Shown here one piece after another: positions 21,916 to 32,841 of a stretch of 64,000 nucleotides of DNA. This DNA comes from Grammothele lineata (lineage: Eukaryota; Basidiomycota; Agaricomycetes; Polyporales; Polyporaceae), in the NCBI GenBank assembly GCA_002150815.3, contig NDFF03000228.1, forward strand, positions 1-64,000. The letters run 5' to 3'. Positions within the stretch are counted from its first letter, which is position 1; every line of letters starts with the position of its first letter. A program made the translations under genes and the position numbers. The notes under the pieces were generated by a model. That model did not search any database and was not told the DNA's origin. It worked only from the letters and a program-made list of their open reading frames with translations.

Positions 21916-24900
21916 ATGAAGAGACGCCTGCTTGAGGACGGCAATGGCCTGACCCGCGAGGCCATGAAGGTGTCTAAGACGCAAGACGGCGGAATTCGTC
22001 GACGTAAAGTGGAGTTCAAACCGCGCCCGCCCGATGCTAAGGAGACCGCAAACCAACCATCCTCAGAGCGGACGCAGACCTCTTCGAGGACCCCGTCCAC
22101 ACCTCAGCCCACACCCGCGGGGATACGGTTCTCAGCGCTGCCGGAATACGAGAACTTTGATGCCTTCTCATTCACGTTCAGGTCTCAACGATGGAAGGTG
22201 TGTGCGGAATTTGCCTGCCCTCTGGACAATGACTTACACCGACTCCGCAGAGCCAGTTCTCATACATGGAGGAGTTTTTGGATGTCCGCTCGGAATACTT
22301 AGCTACTATCTTGGAGACAGAGGCGCCTCCTCACGATCACCTGTGTGGCTGCGGGGAGTCAATGGAATGGCGGTGCGTCACATGTTTGGGACGGCCTGTC
22401 TTCTGCACGAAATGCTGCCACAAGGCCCACCTTCGGAATCCGCTGCATCGAATCGAGAGATGGGAGGGAGAATATTTCCGTTCGGCGTGGTTGCGCGAGA
22501 TTCCCGTTCAGATCCACTGCGGGCACGGCGGCGAACGTTGCCCTCTTCTCAATGCCTATCCGCCGGCCAACCACTCCCGCTTGCGGCATGCCGTTGTTGA
22601 AGACGCCTTGGGGGAGGATCCCGCACCACCCGCGGCATTCTATGCTGAAAATCCGGACTGGGAAGACGAGGAGGGCGTCGAGGATGTTCTTCCCCCTGCC
22701 GACGAAGTAGAAGAACTTCCCTCCGTGGCGCCGCCGAACATGCCGTCAGATTCCTTCTCCCCCCCCATTTACGACAATGACCGCATGCTTCGAATCGTCC
22801 ACACGAACGGAGTGCATGAGATGTCAGTGACGTTTTGCAAATGCCCAAACGCCGTTTCCGAGGACGTGCAGCTCCTGCAGCTGGGTTACTATCCGGCGTC
22901 TCAGAAGAGGCCCACAACGGCATTTACCTTCGAGTGTTTGGACCATTACCTGCTCGCAAATAAGGTGTTGAAATCCTCCCCGCTGGCCTACCACACCATG
23001 CTTTGTCGTCTCACAGACGGTGCATTCCACCAGTCCGTTCCGGTGAGTCGTTTCTCAATTACCTGCCGGGATGTGGCCAAAATGACCGAACGTAATCTAC
23101 AGATGGCCTACAAAGCGCTTTTGCGAGTGTCCCGGCAATGGCGTAACTTGAAACAGCGGAAGTGGCATGGGTACGGACATCGAAACGAGGATGTCGGTGA
23201 TGGTTCGCTTGCGTTGGCCTGCACAATTTGTCCCCGGCCTGGTTTTAACCTGCCGAAGGACTGGGCAACGGACGTCAATAAGTGAGATTTAACCTGCTTC
23301 TCGGATTCCGGGACGGTCTTGGCTAACAGAGCGGACTCCGTTAGATACAAATACATGCCGTCCGTTGTGCTCGATGGCAACTTCACCGCGCAGCACCGAA
23401 AGATGAAGCGGCCGGAGGACGATGTAGCCATCGCCGACGGCCATGCGTTCATGGTGCGCAAGGGTCCATACCAGGCCCATCTCCGTAAAACGTTGAAGCG
23501 GCCCGACCCGGTGAGTGTTGCCAGCAATCATGAGCTAGTCTGCTTACCTCAGTATACAGCGCGAGCCACTCACTTGCAATGATCACCGCGCGGTGTTAGA
23601 AAAGAAGAAGAAAAAGGATCATCTCGACGTCAACGGAATCGGCGCGGCGGCTTGCTCCCGTCACGGCTTTTTTGTACCGCATAGCGTGGTGGATTTTCCG
23701 AACGGCGAAGGGTGAGTCGGCTGACGGGTTTATTGCTCAAAAACGTGCTAAAAGAAATGCTTTCACAGGCATGCTAGCATGGACTACTGCTTCAACAGCG
23801 CGCTGCGGTTCTACGGGCTTGTCGCATTTCTTCTGCTCATATACGACGTCGTTTGCCAATATTCGGTCCATCTCCGGGAGCGGTTTGATCGCCGCGCAGT
23901 GTTGTCCATCCCGAAGAAATTGCTGCTGCTCTTCGGCATTGGTCAATTTCACGTACATGGCCATCGGCCTGTCTGCTTCCCCCGTTTCTCACCAAACTTC
24001 ATCATCGGGGCTGGAGTTCAGGCTGGAGAAACGTTGGAGCCCTTATGGAATCCTCTAAACCGCAACGGCGAGAGCACGCGCGGGATGGTTAATTCACATC
24101 GGCAAGAGGTTCTCGACGACCATATGAACGATTCCAACTGGATGAAGGAAACCCGAGCTCGTACGTACGCCGGCATTATATCTTCCGATTAGATCTCACT
24201 CGGCTCCACAGCCGGCATGTTAGCGAAAGAATGGAAGAGGACGTGCAAGGAGCTTCCGCTTGCGCGGGAAGCCTTTGACGCCATCACCAAAGGCGCGGGA
24301 TCGGCGATGGTCAAGAAGTGGGAAGCCGAGGCATCGGCTGCTCATGAAAAGCGGTTCACTGACATTACGGCTATGGACATTTTTGATGTTCAAAGCGTCA
24401 AACGTAGGTCTCTCTCGCCGGGCAACTGCTATGTGTGCATTTTGACGCCGGTTTGACAGTGCCTAGCCAAAAGGAGATGCAAGTGGATCTGACGCAGCAA
24501 GAAAACCGCGCCGGTGTGGACAGCTCTGGTGAAACGCAATGGCTGGCGGATGGGCTTCGTGTCGAGCAACTCCAGTAAGTCTATCGGAGTCGTGATTTGA
24601 ACCTTCGCAATTAGGTTGGGCATGGGCCGGATTTCGCCGACGATGTCCGAAAGCCGGTTGGCACATTTTCAGGGCTCGGCCTCTTTGTTGTGGTGTTTGG
24701 TGCACTTGCCGGTGGCTAACTGTTTCTTTTGATAGGCTATCGGTGGCCTACATGGTGCGAACACAACGCCGAAACGCAACGCCGAAGCAGCAACTTCAGC
24801 TTGCTCAGCAGCGCCAGCGACTGCTGTTAGCATACGACGCGTTCCATAAGCGCGCCAAGGACCACCTTACTCCGGCTTTCTACTTTGCCGATATCGGAGA

Positions 24901-25803
24901 GGATGCTCCTGTCGACCTGGGTGAGGAATGGGACGAAGCTGAAGACGGGCTTGAATTGGAGGAAGAGGAAGAGCAGGATCCGTCTTGCCCAGAGCGTCGG
25001 CCCATCTCGCTACCCTCTACCCTCGGCATTCCCTTTCTACGATCGGTGGACAAGCTTCGCCTCGTCAAGAAGGAGCGGCAGCTGCGCATCGGACAGATGA
25101 ACGACGCCCTGTTGTCGCTTCGGATTGCCATAGGGTACAAGTCATATTTGTACTACGCCAAGGTCCGTAACGCTTCTTCCATGCGAGCGCGGCTTCGCTC
25201 GTTCGACGATGTCAAGATTACCGCCCACACCGTGACGAAGCACGTACGTAGCTATATGCAAGCTCGCAAAGCTTTTCTCAAACTCTTCGACGAGGACGAC
25301 CCCCGACAGTTGGCCAAGCGGGACAAGTTTGCTGAGCGTTACAAAGTCATTACGCAAGATGACCTCAAGGTAAACACGACGGTTGTGGAGCCATTCGCCG
25401 ACGGTTTGCGCAACATCCACGCCTCTTGGATTTGGCATTTTGAGGACCCCGACACCGGCAATGCCGACACCGGAGAAGACTCATTCGTGGTTCGCCGTAA
25501 GCCGGCTATGTTTGATAAGACAGCCCTTTACTCATATTTCTTGCAGTGCGGCGAGGAATGTGGCTGCGTGCACGCGAGAGGAAGCTAAGGTGGGAAGAGA
25601 ATGAGAAAATTCTGCGGTCAGAGATGAGCTGTCATTTGCGAGGGCTTCGGAGGCGAGCGTTGGATTGGGACAAGTGGGCGGACTTGAAAAAGGAGCTTCC
25701 CGGACATCGTGCATATGCCAAACGGCAAAGTGCGATGTGGCACAGCAGGGGTGTTCATGCGGGGGTTGTATTTAAAAAGGTGGTAGAGACTCACCGGCTA
25801 TAA
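21916..25803 (+). CDS. KDZ (Kyakuja-Dileera-Zisupton) transposase with CxC2-like N-terminus
   Basis: Exons start at the ATG at 21916. Early joins (22197/22251, 23042/23103, 23281/23345, 23510/23560, 23711/23769, 24160/24212) all keep frame. After a short N-terminal tail comes a cysteine cluster (CGCGESMEWRC, CLG, CTKCCHKAH) of the CxC2 type found at the head of KDZ transposases. The core carries the family landmarks in order: VVLDGNF, CNDHRAV, GIGAAACSRHGFFVPHSVVD, MDYCFNSAL, LLIYDVVCQY, GQFHVHGH, ETLEPLWNPLNR and HRQEVLDDHMNDSNW. The C-terminal helical part has KKERQLRIGQMNDAL and KWADLKKELPGHRAYAKRQ. The conserved acidic residues in LDGNF, YDVVCQ and HRQEVLDD are candidates for the RNase-H-fold metal site (inference). 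Joins between 24.4 and 24.8 kb are less sure (one intron of about 160 bp), and the end at 25803 is chosen because the frame closes there. The copy appears intact. Confidence 0.85.
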
Positions 25804-25894
25804 ATGGTATATCGTGATGGGCTTAAGGCATCGATGGAAGGACGCCCCGTGCGCTTGCTTATGAACCGCCACTGCCATCAGGCTGAAACACAAC

Positions 25895-26472
25895 ATGGAT
25901 GTTCGAAGTCTACAAACTATACGCAAAGCACAGACGGCAGCGTCCTGCAATTTAGAGGTAGAGTTGGTGCTGTGGCGCATCGGCGAAGCGCTGCGAGCAT
26001 TTCCAGACAACGCCGATGAGAAGACGACGTCACGGTGGCAAACCGGAATTGCCCGTGAGCTGGTAAGATAATCCTTCAAGTTAGTCTAAATCTACTAACG
26101 CCAGAATAGTGGGTCATTGTGAATGCTGTCGGGGTTTGCAGTGCGGTCAACGCGGTGGCGGATCCGGCAATCACCCCTACCACCACGCCCTTAGAGAATG
26201 AACAACTCAAGATGCTGTTGGCTGCTGTAGAGTGGAGGGGTCGCACCATTCATTTACGCCTGCACAATCTCAACATCGCTCAATATCTCTCTATCGGCGA
26301 AGTGGATGGGGCGCGCTTCGGGCCTTTAAAGGATCGTGAAGGGTTTCCGAAATGGTGGACTTGGGCGGAGTTCTATCCAGAATTGACCAACACACCCGCT
26401 TGGTGGCAGAATCCCAATGATAGGGTGGTAGGTGCTCAAAGCTTGAACAGAAAGGGCTGGCAATTTATATGA
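25895..26472 (+). CDS. short unassigned gene behind the transposase
   Basis: A frame from the ATG at 25895 reads MDVRSLQTIRKAQT and continues to a GT donor near 26063. After an acceptor near 26108 it goes on as WVIVNAVGVCSAV and then VEWRGRTIHLRLHNLNIAQ, ending at 26472. Composition looks coding. It could be a small separate gene or the true C-terminal exons of the transposase, reached by an intron starting near 25782. I recognise no domain. Confidence 0.4.
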
Positions 26473-26659
26473 CTGTTAGATGCAACCGATGCCGGCTTTT
26501 GCCGGAGATGGGGGTTACGGCGAAGGCTTCTGAACGCTTCGGGGTCGTGTTTACCGGGTGGCAGTGCTCACGAAGCGCGTAGTACTACTCGATGTAATCT
26601 TAGCGCGTGAAGTACGCGCTGGCAAAGGGGCTGGGGTGCTGAAAAATATGTATCGCTGA

Positions 26660-28450
26660 AGGTGGTCCGACCGGACGAAAACTGTGTACCCCTACGTGAG
26701 TCCGACCGGACGGAAATTGTGGACCCCCCTGCAGCAATTCCGCGCAGGGTGGTCCGACCGGACGAGATTCGTGAACCCCCCAACGAGTCCGACCGGACGA
26801 GCTTTGTGGAGCCTGCAAGGAGTCCGACCGGACTAGAATCGCGGACATCTTCACGAGTCCGACCGGACAGAAATTGCGGACCCCCTCGCGTGAGTCCTGT
26901 GCAGGGCAGTCCGACCGGGCGAGATTCGTGGGCCCCCCAACGAGTCCGACCGGACGATAATTGCGGACCCGTCTACGGTATTCCTGCGCAGAGCTGTCTG
27001 GCCGAACGGAGACTCCGGACTCCCCCTCAATTTTTGAAAGTAGAGATGGTGCGGCCAGACAAAAGCTCCGGAACCCCTCTACCACCGCTTATAGTGAGAG
27101 CCACCAGAACTGACAGAATATAGGATCTATCTACATTGTTACGGCCCGGACCGGGAGCCCTTGCCGCGGAATACTTTATCAATGCCCGGACTCTCTCTAA
27201 TACTTCTGTAAAATAGCTCCGGGGTTCATTCTTCTCCATCAAAAAGCTTTATTGGAGTCCTAATTTTTTTTGGCTCTCGAGCTGCTTTATAATTTTCGGC
27301 CTGCCGATGCTAGGTTCCTTTTGTGGAATACTATGCTAAAGTCCGGACTTCCGGCTTTGCCTCAACATCCCGTCTCCTCAGCATACTTAGTGGCAGTGCG
27401 GGATTTAGCATCATCTCGGAAATATTTCATCAAACCCCGGGGTTGTTTATGCTGCCTTCGGAAATCCTCTTCGGGATTGTGTATTTGTCTCCGGGATGCC
27501 GAAAAGCATCCCGGACTTTCGGTGTTGCCCTCGGCATGCTTCGCAAAAGTCCTCTTGATGCCCCCGGCGTGGCTGCCACAGCCTATACTCCCACCTGGCC
27601 TCCTGAATATATTGTTCAATGCGATAATGACATCTCTGTGTGCGGCCTTCTCTGTGTGAGGCATCTGAGACTGTATCATGGCCTGACCGAAAAGACATAC
27701 AGGGCCACCCTCTGTTGGGATGGTCCGACCGCACAGAACCTCTGAACCCATGCAGCCCTATAGGGGTGAGGGCGGTCCGAGAAACAGAAAAAAATGCTGA
27801 GCTTCCCTGCGGCAGTCCTGCCCAGGGGCGGTTCGGCCGGACAGAAATCCCGGACCCCTCCACCAGTCCGACCGGACAGAAATCCCGGACCCCTCTACAG
27901 ATCCGACCGGACACAAACCCTGGACGGTCATTTGGATACAACATCTCTCATGTGTGGACAGAAATGCCAGCCCCTGCGGCAGTATCACTGACCAGGGGTG
28001 GTCCGACCGGACAGAAATCCCGGACCCCTCCACCAGTCCGACCGGACAGAAATCCCGGACCCCTCTACAGATCCGACCGGACACAAATCCTGGACAGTCA
28101 TTTGGATACAACATCTCTCATGTGTGGACAGAAATGCCAGCCCCTGCGGCAGTATCACTGACCAGGGGTGGTCCGACCGGACAGAAATCCCGGACCCCTC
28201 CACCAGTCCGACCGGACAGAAATCCCGGACCCCTCCACCAGTCCGGCCGGACACAAACTCTGGACATCCAATCTAGGGCAGCGGTCCGGTGCGGCATAAC
28301 CCGTTACTGAGCGGTATAGCAGCTGGGTGGTCAGGCAACTGCCCAGGGGTGTGGGGGCAGTCCGACCGGACACAAATCCTGGACCCCGCTGCGTGTCCGA
28401 CCGGACGGTAAGTGTGGATATAATTTATTTTCCGACCGGAACCGATCGAA
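26660..28450. repeat. right subterminal array of GTCCGACCGGAC (inverted)
   Basis: About 20 copies of GTCCGACCGGAC, the reverse complement of the left unit, lie in two blocks: 26663-26960 and 27720-28445. The second block contains a 170-bp direct duplication (TTTGGATACAACATC at 27931 and 28101). Opposite orientation to the left array fits the two ends of one inverted-repeat transposon. Open frames through it are artefacts of stop-free units. Confidence 0.88.
27030..27720. other. motif-free interval in the right array
   Basis: The 12-mer is missing for almost 700 bp. The interval has its own flavour, with recurrent CCGGAC / CGGAAAT words and AT-richer text, and no convincing gene. It may be a small insertion or an older diverged stretch of the array. 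Confidence 0.4.
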
Positions 28451-28495
28451 CGGTAACTACGACTATTTAGGTAGTCCGTCTGAACGGTATTACAG

Positions 28496-28513
28496 CATCA
28501 GGGAAAACCCGAG
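28496..28513 (+). repeat. Plavaka left terminal inverted repeat
   Basis: The 18-bp end CATCAGGGAAAACCCGAG matches the right end in inverse orientation at 17 of 18 positions. Confidence 0.8.
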
Positions 28514-28720
28514 GTCCTAAGCCCCATTAATTAGTGCTAATGAGCAGACTTAGATGATTTCTCTAATAAGCTAGGTTCCGATCTAATGAGTGGGCTTAGC
28601 CGTCGCCGTAATGATTAGGACACGATTAGATGGCCATTATATCGGGCCATTAGATGGTCATTATATGTGTTCATTAGCATTCAATTAGTTCATGTTATGC
28701 AGTCATTAGTGTATAGATTC
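28514..28720. repeat. subterminal ATTAG/CTAAT repeats of the Plavaka element
   Basis: Short words ATTAG, CATTAG and CTAATGA recur many times in both directions here. A few more lie by the right end (near 36977 and 37034). Clustered short subterminal motifs of this kind are typical transposase-binding sites in CACTA-like elements. Confidence 0.55.
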
Positions 28721-29102
28721 GGGCACGCGGTACTACGCTGTTTCATCGCAAATGGCAATGGTGAATTCGCTGCATGTCAAGAGTACTACATGACCCTAAA
28801 GTACTGGGCACTACAGACGCTACAAGCACCAGGTGAAATGACCGCATGCGAAGGGGAAACAAATACGCAGACTCGGAGCTGGCTGCTCCGCGCGGGGATG
28901 TAAACGAGTGTGGAGGTGGACTGCATGTCACACAAATAGAATAGAATGAGCGACGGAACGAGCACCGGGACAGGATTATGCCTGTGCGCGGTCGACTCGG
29001 GTCGGAAAAGGGGATGTAGTCGAAAAAGGGGGTGATGGGCGTTGGGATGGTCGGTTGGTGAGCGCACGAAAGCGGAACGTTGCCAGAGACGGATACAAGG
29101 GC

Positions 29103-32100
29103 CTAATCGACGTCCATGTTGTCAATGTCGATGTGGTCGAGTGCTGTCGTGGGTTTGGCCCCAGCCGTCGCACCCGCCGAAACGTTACCACTGCGAAAAG
29201 ATGAGTACGTTGCACGTGTACTACATGGGGACGGGATCACGTACCTTGCAGTCTGGTAGAGGTCGTGCATGAGCTTGTGGTACGCACGCAACTTCTTCGT
29301 CTGAATGTTGGTGAGGATGAGGAGGTGCTCGTTGTAGGCATCAGAAAAGTTGTTCGCCGAAAAATCGATCGTCTTGCCACTGAATGCAAGCCGCCTGTTC
29401 ATGAGAGCGGCATGAATCTGGGACGCATATGAAGTCGTCAGACAAGGGAAGTAATTTCGGCGTATAAAGAAATAAAATACCGCCGTCGCTGTCAGCGCTA
29501 GCATGTGCATCGGGATCTCAGGTTCGTTCGGGCGATCGGCTACGCTGGAGGTAAATATGGCGGTTTGGGTGAGCCCGATGTCCGTCGAACTACTGAAGAA
29601 AGCTTGTTGGAGGGTGGCCGCGACGGCGGGATGCTGGTAAGGCTTCGTCCACGTTACCGAGTTGGTCGAGTTGTCCTGATATGTAATTTTAAGTTCCGTA
29701 GACGTGCGAATCATGTAGTAGGTCAAAAACGAAACACTGGGTACGACGTACCGTGTACTTGTAGGGGAATATGTACCGCGTTTCTTCTAAAAGCCAGGTG
29801 ATCTTGTGGGCATAGTTCTCGTTCGTTATGTCGTAGAGCACCGGGGCCGTGCTGGCGCAGGTCTTGACCTCGCCCCTGAAAGTGCTGAAACGTTGATGGA
29901 CCTTCAAGGCAACGGAGGTGAGGCACGACTCCGTAGGCAGGGAAGGGGTGAACACGGTATCTAACTTACTAGAGTGCTGATGGGATGAGCAAACTTCGAG
30001 TCGCTATCGAGACGTTCATGTAGCCCCGTATAACCGCATGCAAGAGCGGTTTCTTTGAGGGCGTTTTTGACGAGGACAGTGCGTGTGGCAAGGTCGGGCC
30101 AAGCGTGCTCGCAAACCATGTGGCGCTCCATCTTGAGAATTGTGCGGCGCGTGATGTCGACGATGTGGGGGTGTTGCCCAATGAGCTGAACAGGGCCGCC
30201 GTTCCCGTTGTTGAAGACGATACTGTACGCCTGTGGCGGCAAAGCGAGAGGGGGGGGAGCAGCAGGGGCGGGGGCAGGAATAGCAAGAGCAGTGGGGGCA
30301 GCAGCAGGAATTAGCGCACCCGTAGGACCGTGAGCATCCTCCCCCTCGTCCCCATCCTCACGCTCAGACCCGAAGCCATGGGCCTCTTCCTCCATCTGGA
30401 CGTCCTCGGCCACCGCATAGGGGGTCTGCGCTGGGTCGTTGCTGGTACTTGCAGCGGATTGGCTATGGCGGGGCGTGCGCAGTGCGTGCGGCGTTAGCTG
30501 ATAACGAAGCTCCTCGCTAGCTGCACGGTCAGACGCGGAGTCCTCGTCGCCGGCCGCTTGTCTCCAAGTGGGAACCTAAGAAAAAGTGTCGCATTGGTGA
30601 GCACTAGCTTATGGTAGGGGCTGCGCAGAAACTCGTACCTCAATCTGCTGTTTGGCTTGTTGAGCAGGCGTTGCCTGTGCATAGCATGCAGCGCGCGTGA
30701 GGTTGGAGAATAGAGTTCAGACTCAGCTCTAACTTAATCTCACCTTCGTGGGACGGAGTCCGTGCGCGGCGCTCCCTGGTACGACTGAAGGGACACGTAC
30801 GCTATCCTCTCCACCATCGGAGTCCTCAAGAAAGTCGACAACCTGTTATACATCATCAATTGACGCTCTTCTTCAACCTCTCGGTACGCGGCAGTGGCAC
30901 TGAGAGATGACAGACACATGGAACTCACGCTCAGGCTTCGAGCAGGAACGGTCGCCTTTCCTTTGCCCTTTGAGACTGCCTTCAACCCTGATGGAACCTC
31001 TGACGTGGCTTGGTTCCAAACGGGCTGCTAGAGTAACGGAATAATCAAAGTAAGTTTACCTCAGCCTGTAATGTCGAGCATCGCTCACCTCAGATTGTAG
31101 CTGGGCAGCCAGAAGATCGTCTGCGACATCGTCCAGGCCATCTTCCTCGCTCTCCTCCTCCTCCTCCAGGCCAGGTTTATACGAGTCGTCGGATGAGGCC
31201 GCGGACTCGAGCTGTTCGTCCTGGGCATCCGAGTCGAGCTCGGCCATCTCGGTTGCTGCCGGGTCCCTTGATATTGTAGCTGCCGCCACGGTACGTGCAC
31301 TACTCTTCCTAGTGGCAGTACTCGTTCCTAGAGCTAATGATACCGTGGTGTCCGACATCTATTACGACCTCGTATACTAGACGTTCAAAACAAGAACGTG
31401 CCTTTAGTGGAGGTGCGCGGGCGGCTATTCGTGGCGAGCGGCTCATCGTCCTCCGACGACGCTTGCTCAGAGTCCGTTGGGGGTAGATCTATGATCTGAT
31501 ACATGGGCCGTGGCGCCGGCGGGCCCCCTGGAAGAGATGCATGTCAGTGAATCCGGGTTTCGCTTAAAGCGACTCAGCGCAAAAGTTAAGAAACTTACCC
31601 GGGCCTTGCTTAGATCTGGCACTGCGCGCGGTCGCCTTTGCGGAAGCCGGCGGCTGTACAACGCTAGCCGATGCCGTAAAAGGAGCGCCTTCACGGTGCG
31701 GAATCTGCTGGGCTGTGCTGCTGCTGAACGAGCTTGAGACCGAGCCACCAGCAGCCGTCTGAACAAGACCTGCTTCGGTGAGACACTTGACCGATGCTGT
31801 ATAGGTTTCGATGATTATTGTGAGTGCATAGACACGGCATGGCATTAGAAACATTGACTTACCAGAGAGTTTAGAACTGCCGCCAGACTCGGACGCCCTC
31901 GCCTTTTTCGCTCGAGGAGTGGTGGCAGTCGCGAGCTCAGAGTTGGTCGAAACGGCGGTGGCAGCATTCACTCCAGCTGTAGCCTGAAGTTGTGCTGGAG
32001 ATGTCGTCGACTGGGCACGGGTACGCTTGCGCTGCTTGTTCTCCGTGGACCAGACTGAACGAGTTCTTAGTACTGTACCCTCTTGAGTCGCCAGTGAAGA

Positions 32101-32533
32101 TCAAACCCTTACCTCGGTTTTTCAACGCATCAACCTTTGCCTGTCGAATAGGACGAGAGTCGTGTTCGTGTCCGGCCTCAGGCTGGGTTGTCATGGCTGG
32201 CACAGAGCACGTGAGTAGTGAATACGTACTTGTCGATAGTATACCGATGGGATATTGACTTGTGCGGTTTGACAACAGGTACTCACATTGGCTGACGTAC
32301 TTCGGCGGCCTGGGTTGCCCCAACTTTGATTCAACTTGAAGGTCCTTGGCGTGTGTAAGAGCACCAGGCCCCGGCGAAACACCCTCGGGGGGAGGATTGG
32401 TACGGCGACCAGCACCGCTACGACGAGTAGAAGGCCGCTGATTACCATGTGCAGGTTGGGACAGCGGGGCTGCCTCCGCAGACAATGTGTCTGCCTGAGG
32501 AGCTGGAGCACTGCGACGAGATGCCTTGGACAT
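29103..32533 (-). CDS. DUF6532-family protein carried by the Plavaka element
   Basis: The start is the ATG at 32533 (MSKASRRSAPAPQ), 308 bp from the divergent transposase start. The N-terminal half is spread over many short exons and is low complexity (Pro/Ser, basic, then acidic). The C-terminal half holds the DUF6532 core: MVCEHAWPDLATRTVLVKNA, then a block with KITWLLEETRYIFPYKY, then YQHPAVAATLQQAFFS, PMHMLALTATAVFYFFIRRN and FSDAYNEHLLILTNIQ. The last join (donor near 29245, acceptor near 29195) leads to SGNVSAGATAGAK and an acidic end at 29103. The family is abundant in Agaricomycetes and has no assigned function. Its position inside the terminal repeats, paired with the transposase, argues that it is a transposon gene. 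Upstream exon borders (30.4-32.3 kb) were not all fixed. Confidence 0.65.
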
Positions 32534-32841
32534 GGTAATGCGGGATAGAAAGGGCACAGGAGATAATTAGCGAAGTTGAGGTGGGTAGGAAGCGTCGGGT
32601 CAACCGACGTATGAGGAGCGAAGTGCGATGATAAGGTAAGCAAGACGGGTGGTTGCCTTATCCACGGACGCTGACGAGCAGCGGCTGGTACTGTATAGTT
32701 CAGGAGGCTGAGCACGTGTTGTGGCGTCCGCTCTCTAAGGCCGTCTTCAGGCGGCACCGCATTCCGTTCAAGCCACCACTGTTTCTTATCAGTTCAATAG
32801 TATCAGTGTTCTTCTCCGTTCTCCTTCGTTCTCCGCTAGAC
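32534..32841. promoter_or_regulatory. divergent promoter of the Plavaka gene pair
   Basis: 308 bp separate the two start codons. C/T-rich text (32800-32835) precedes the transposase ATG. It probably drives both element genes. Confidence 0.4.

Noticed and set aside
26662..28373. Overlapping open frames with RPDR/PTGQ repeats.
   Set aside because: These are the same artefact in the right array.
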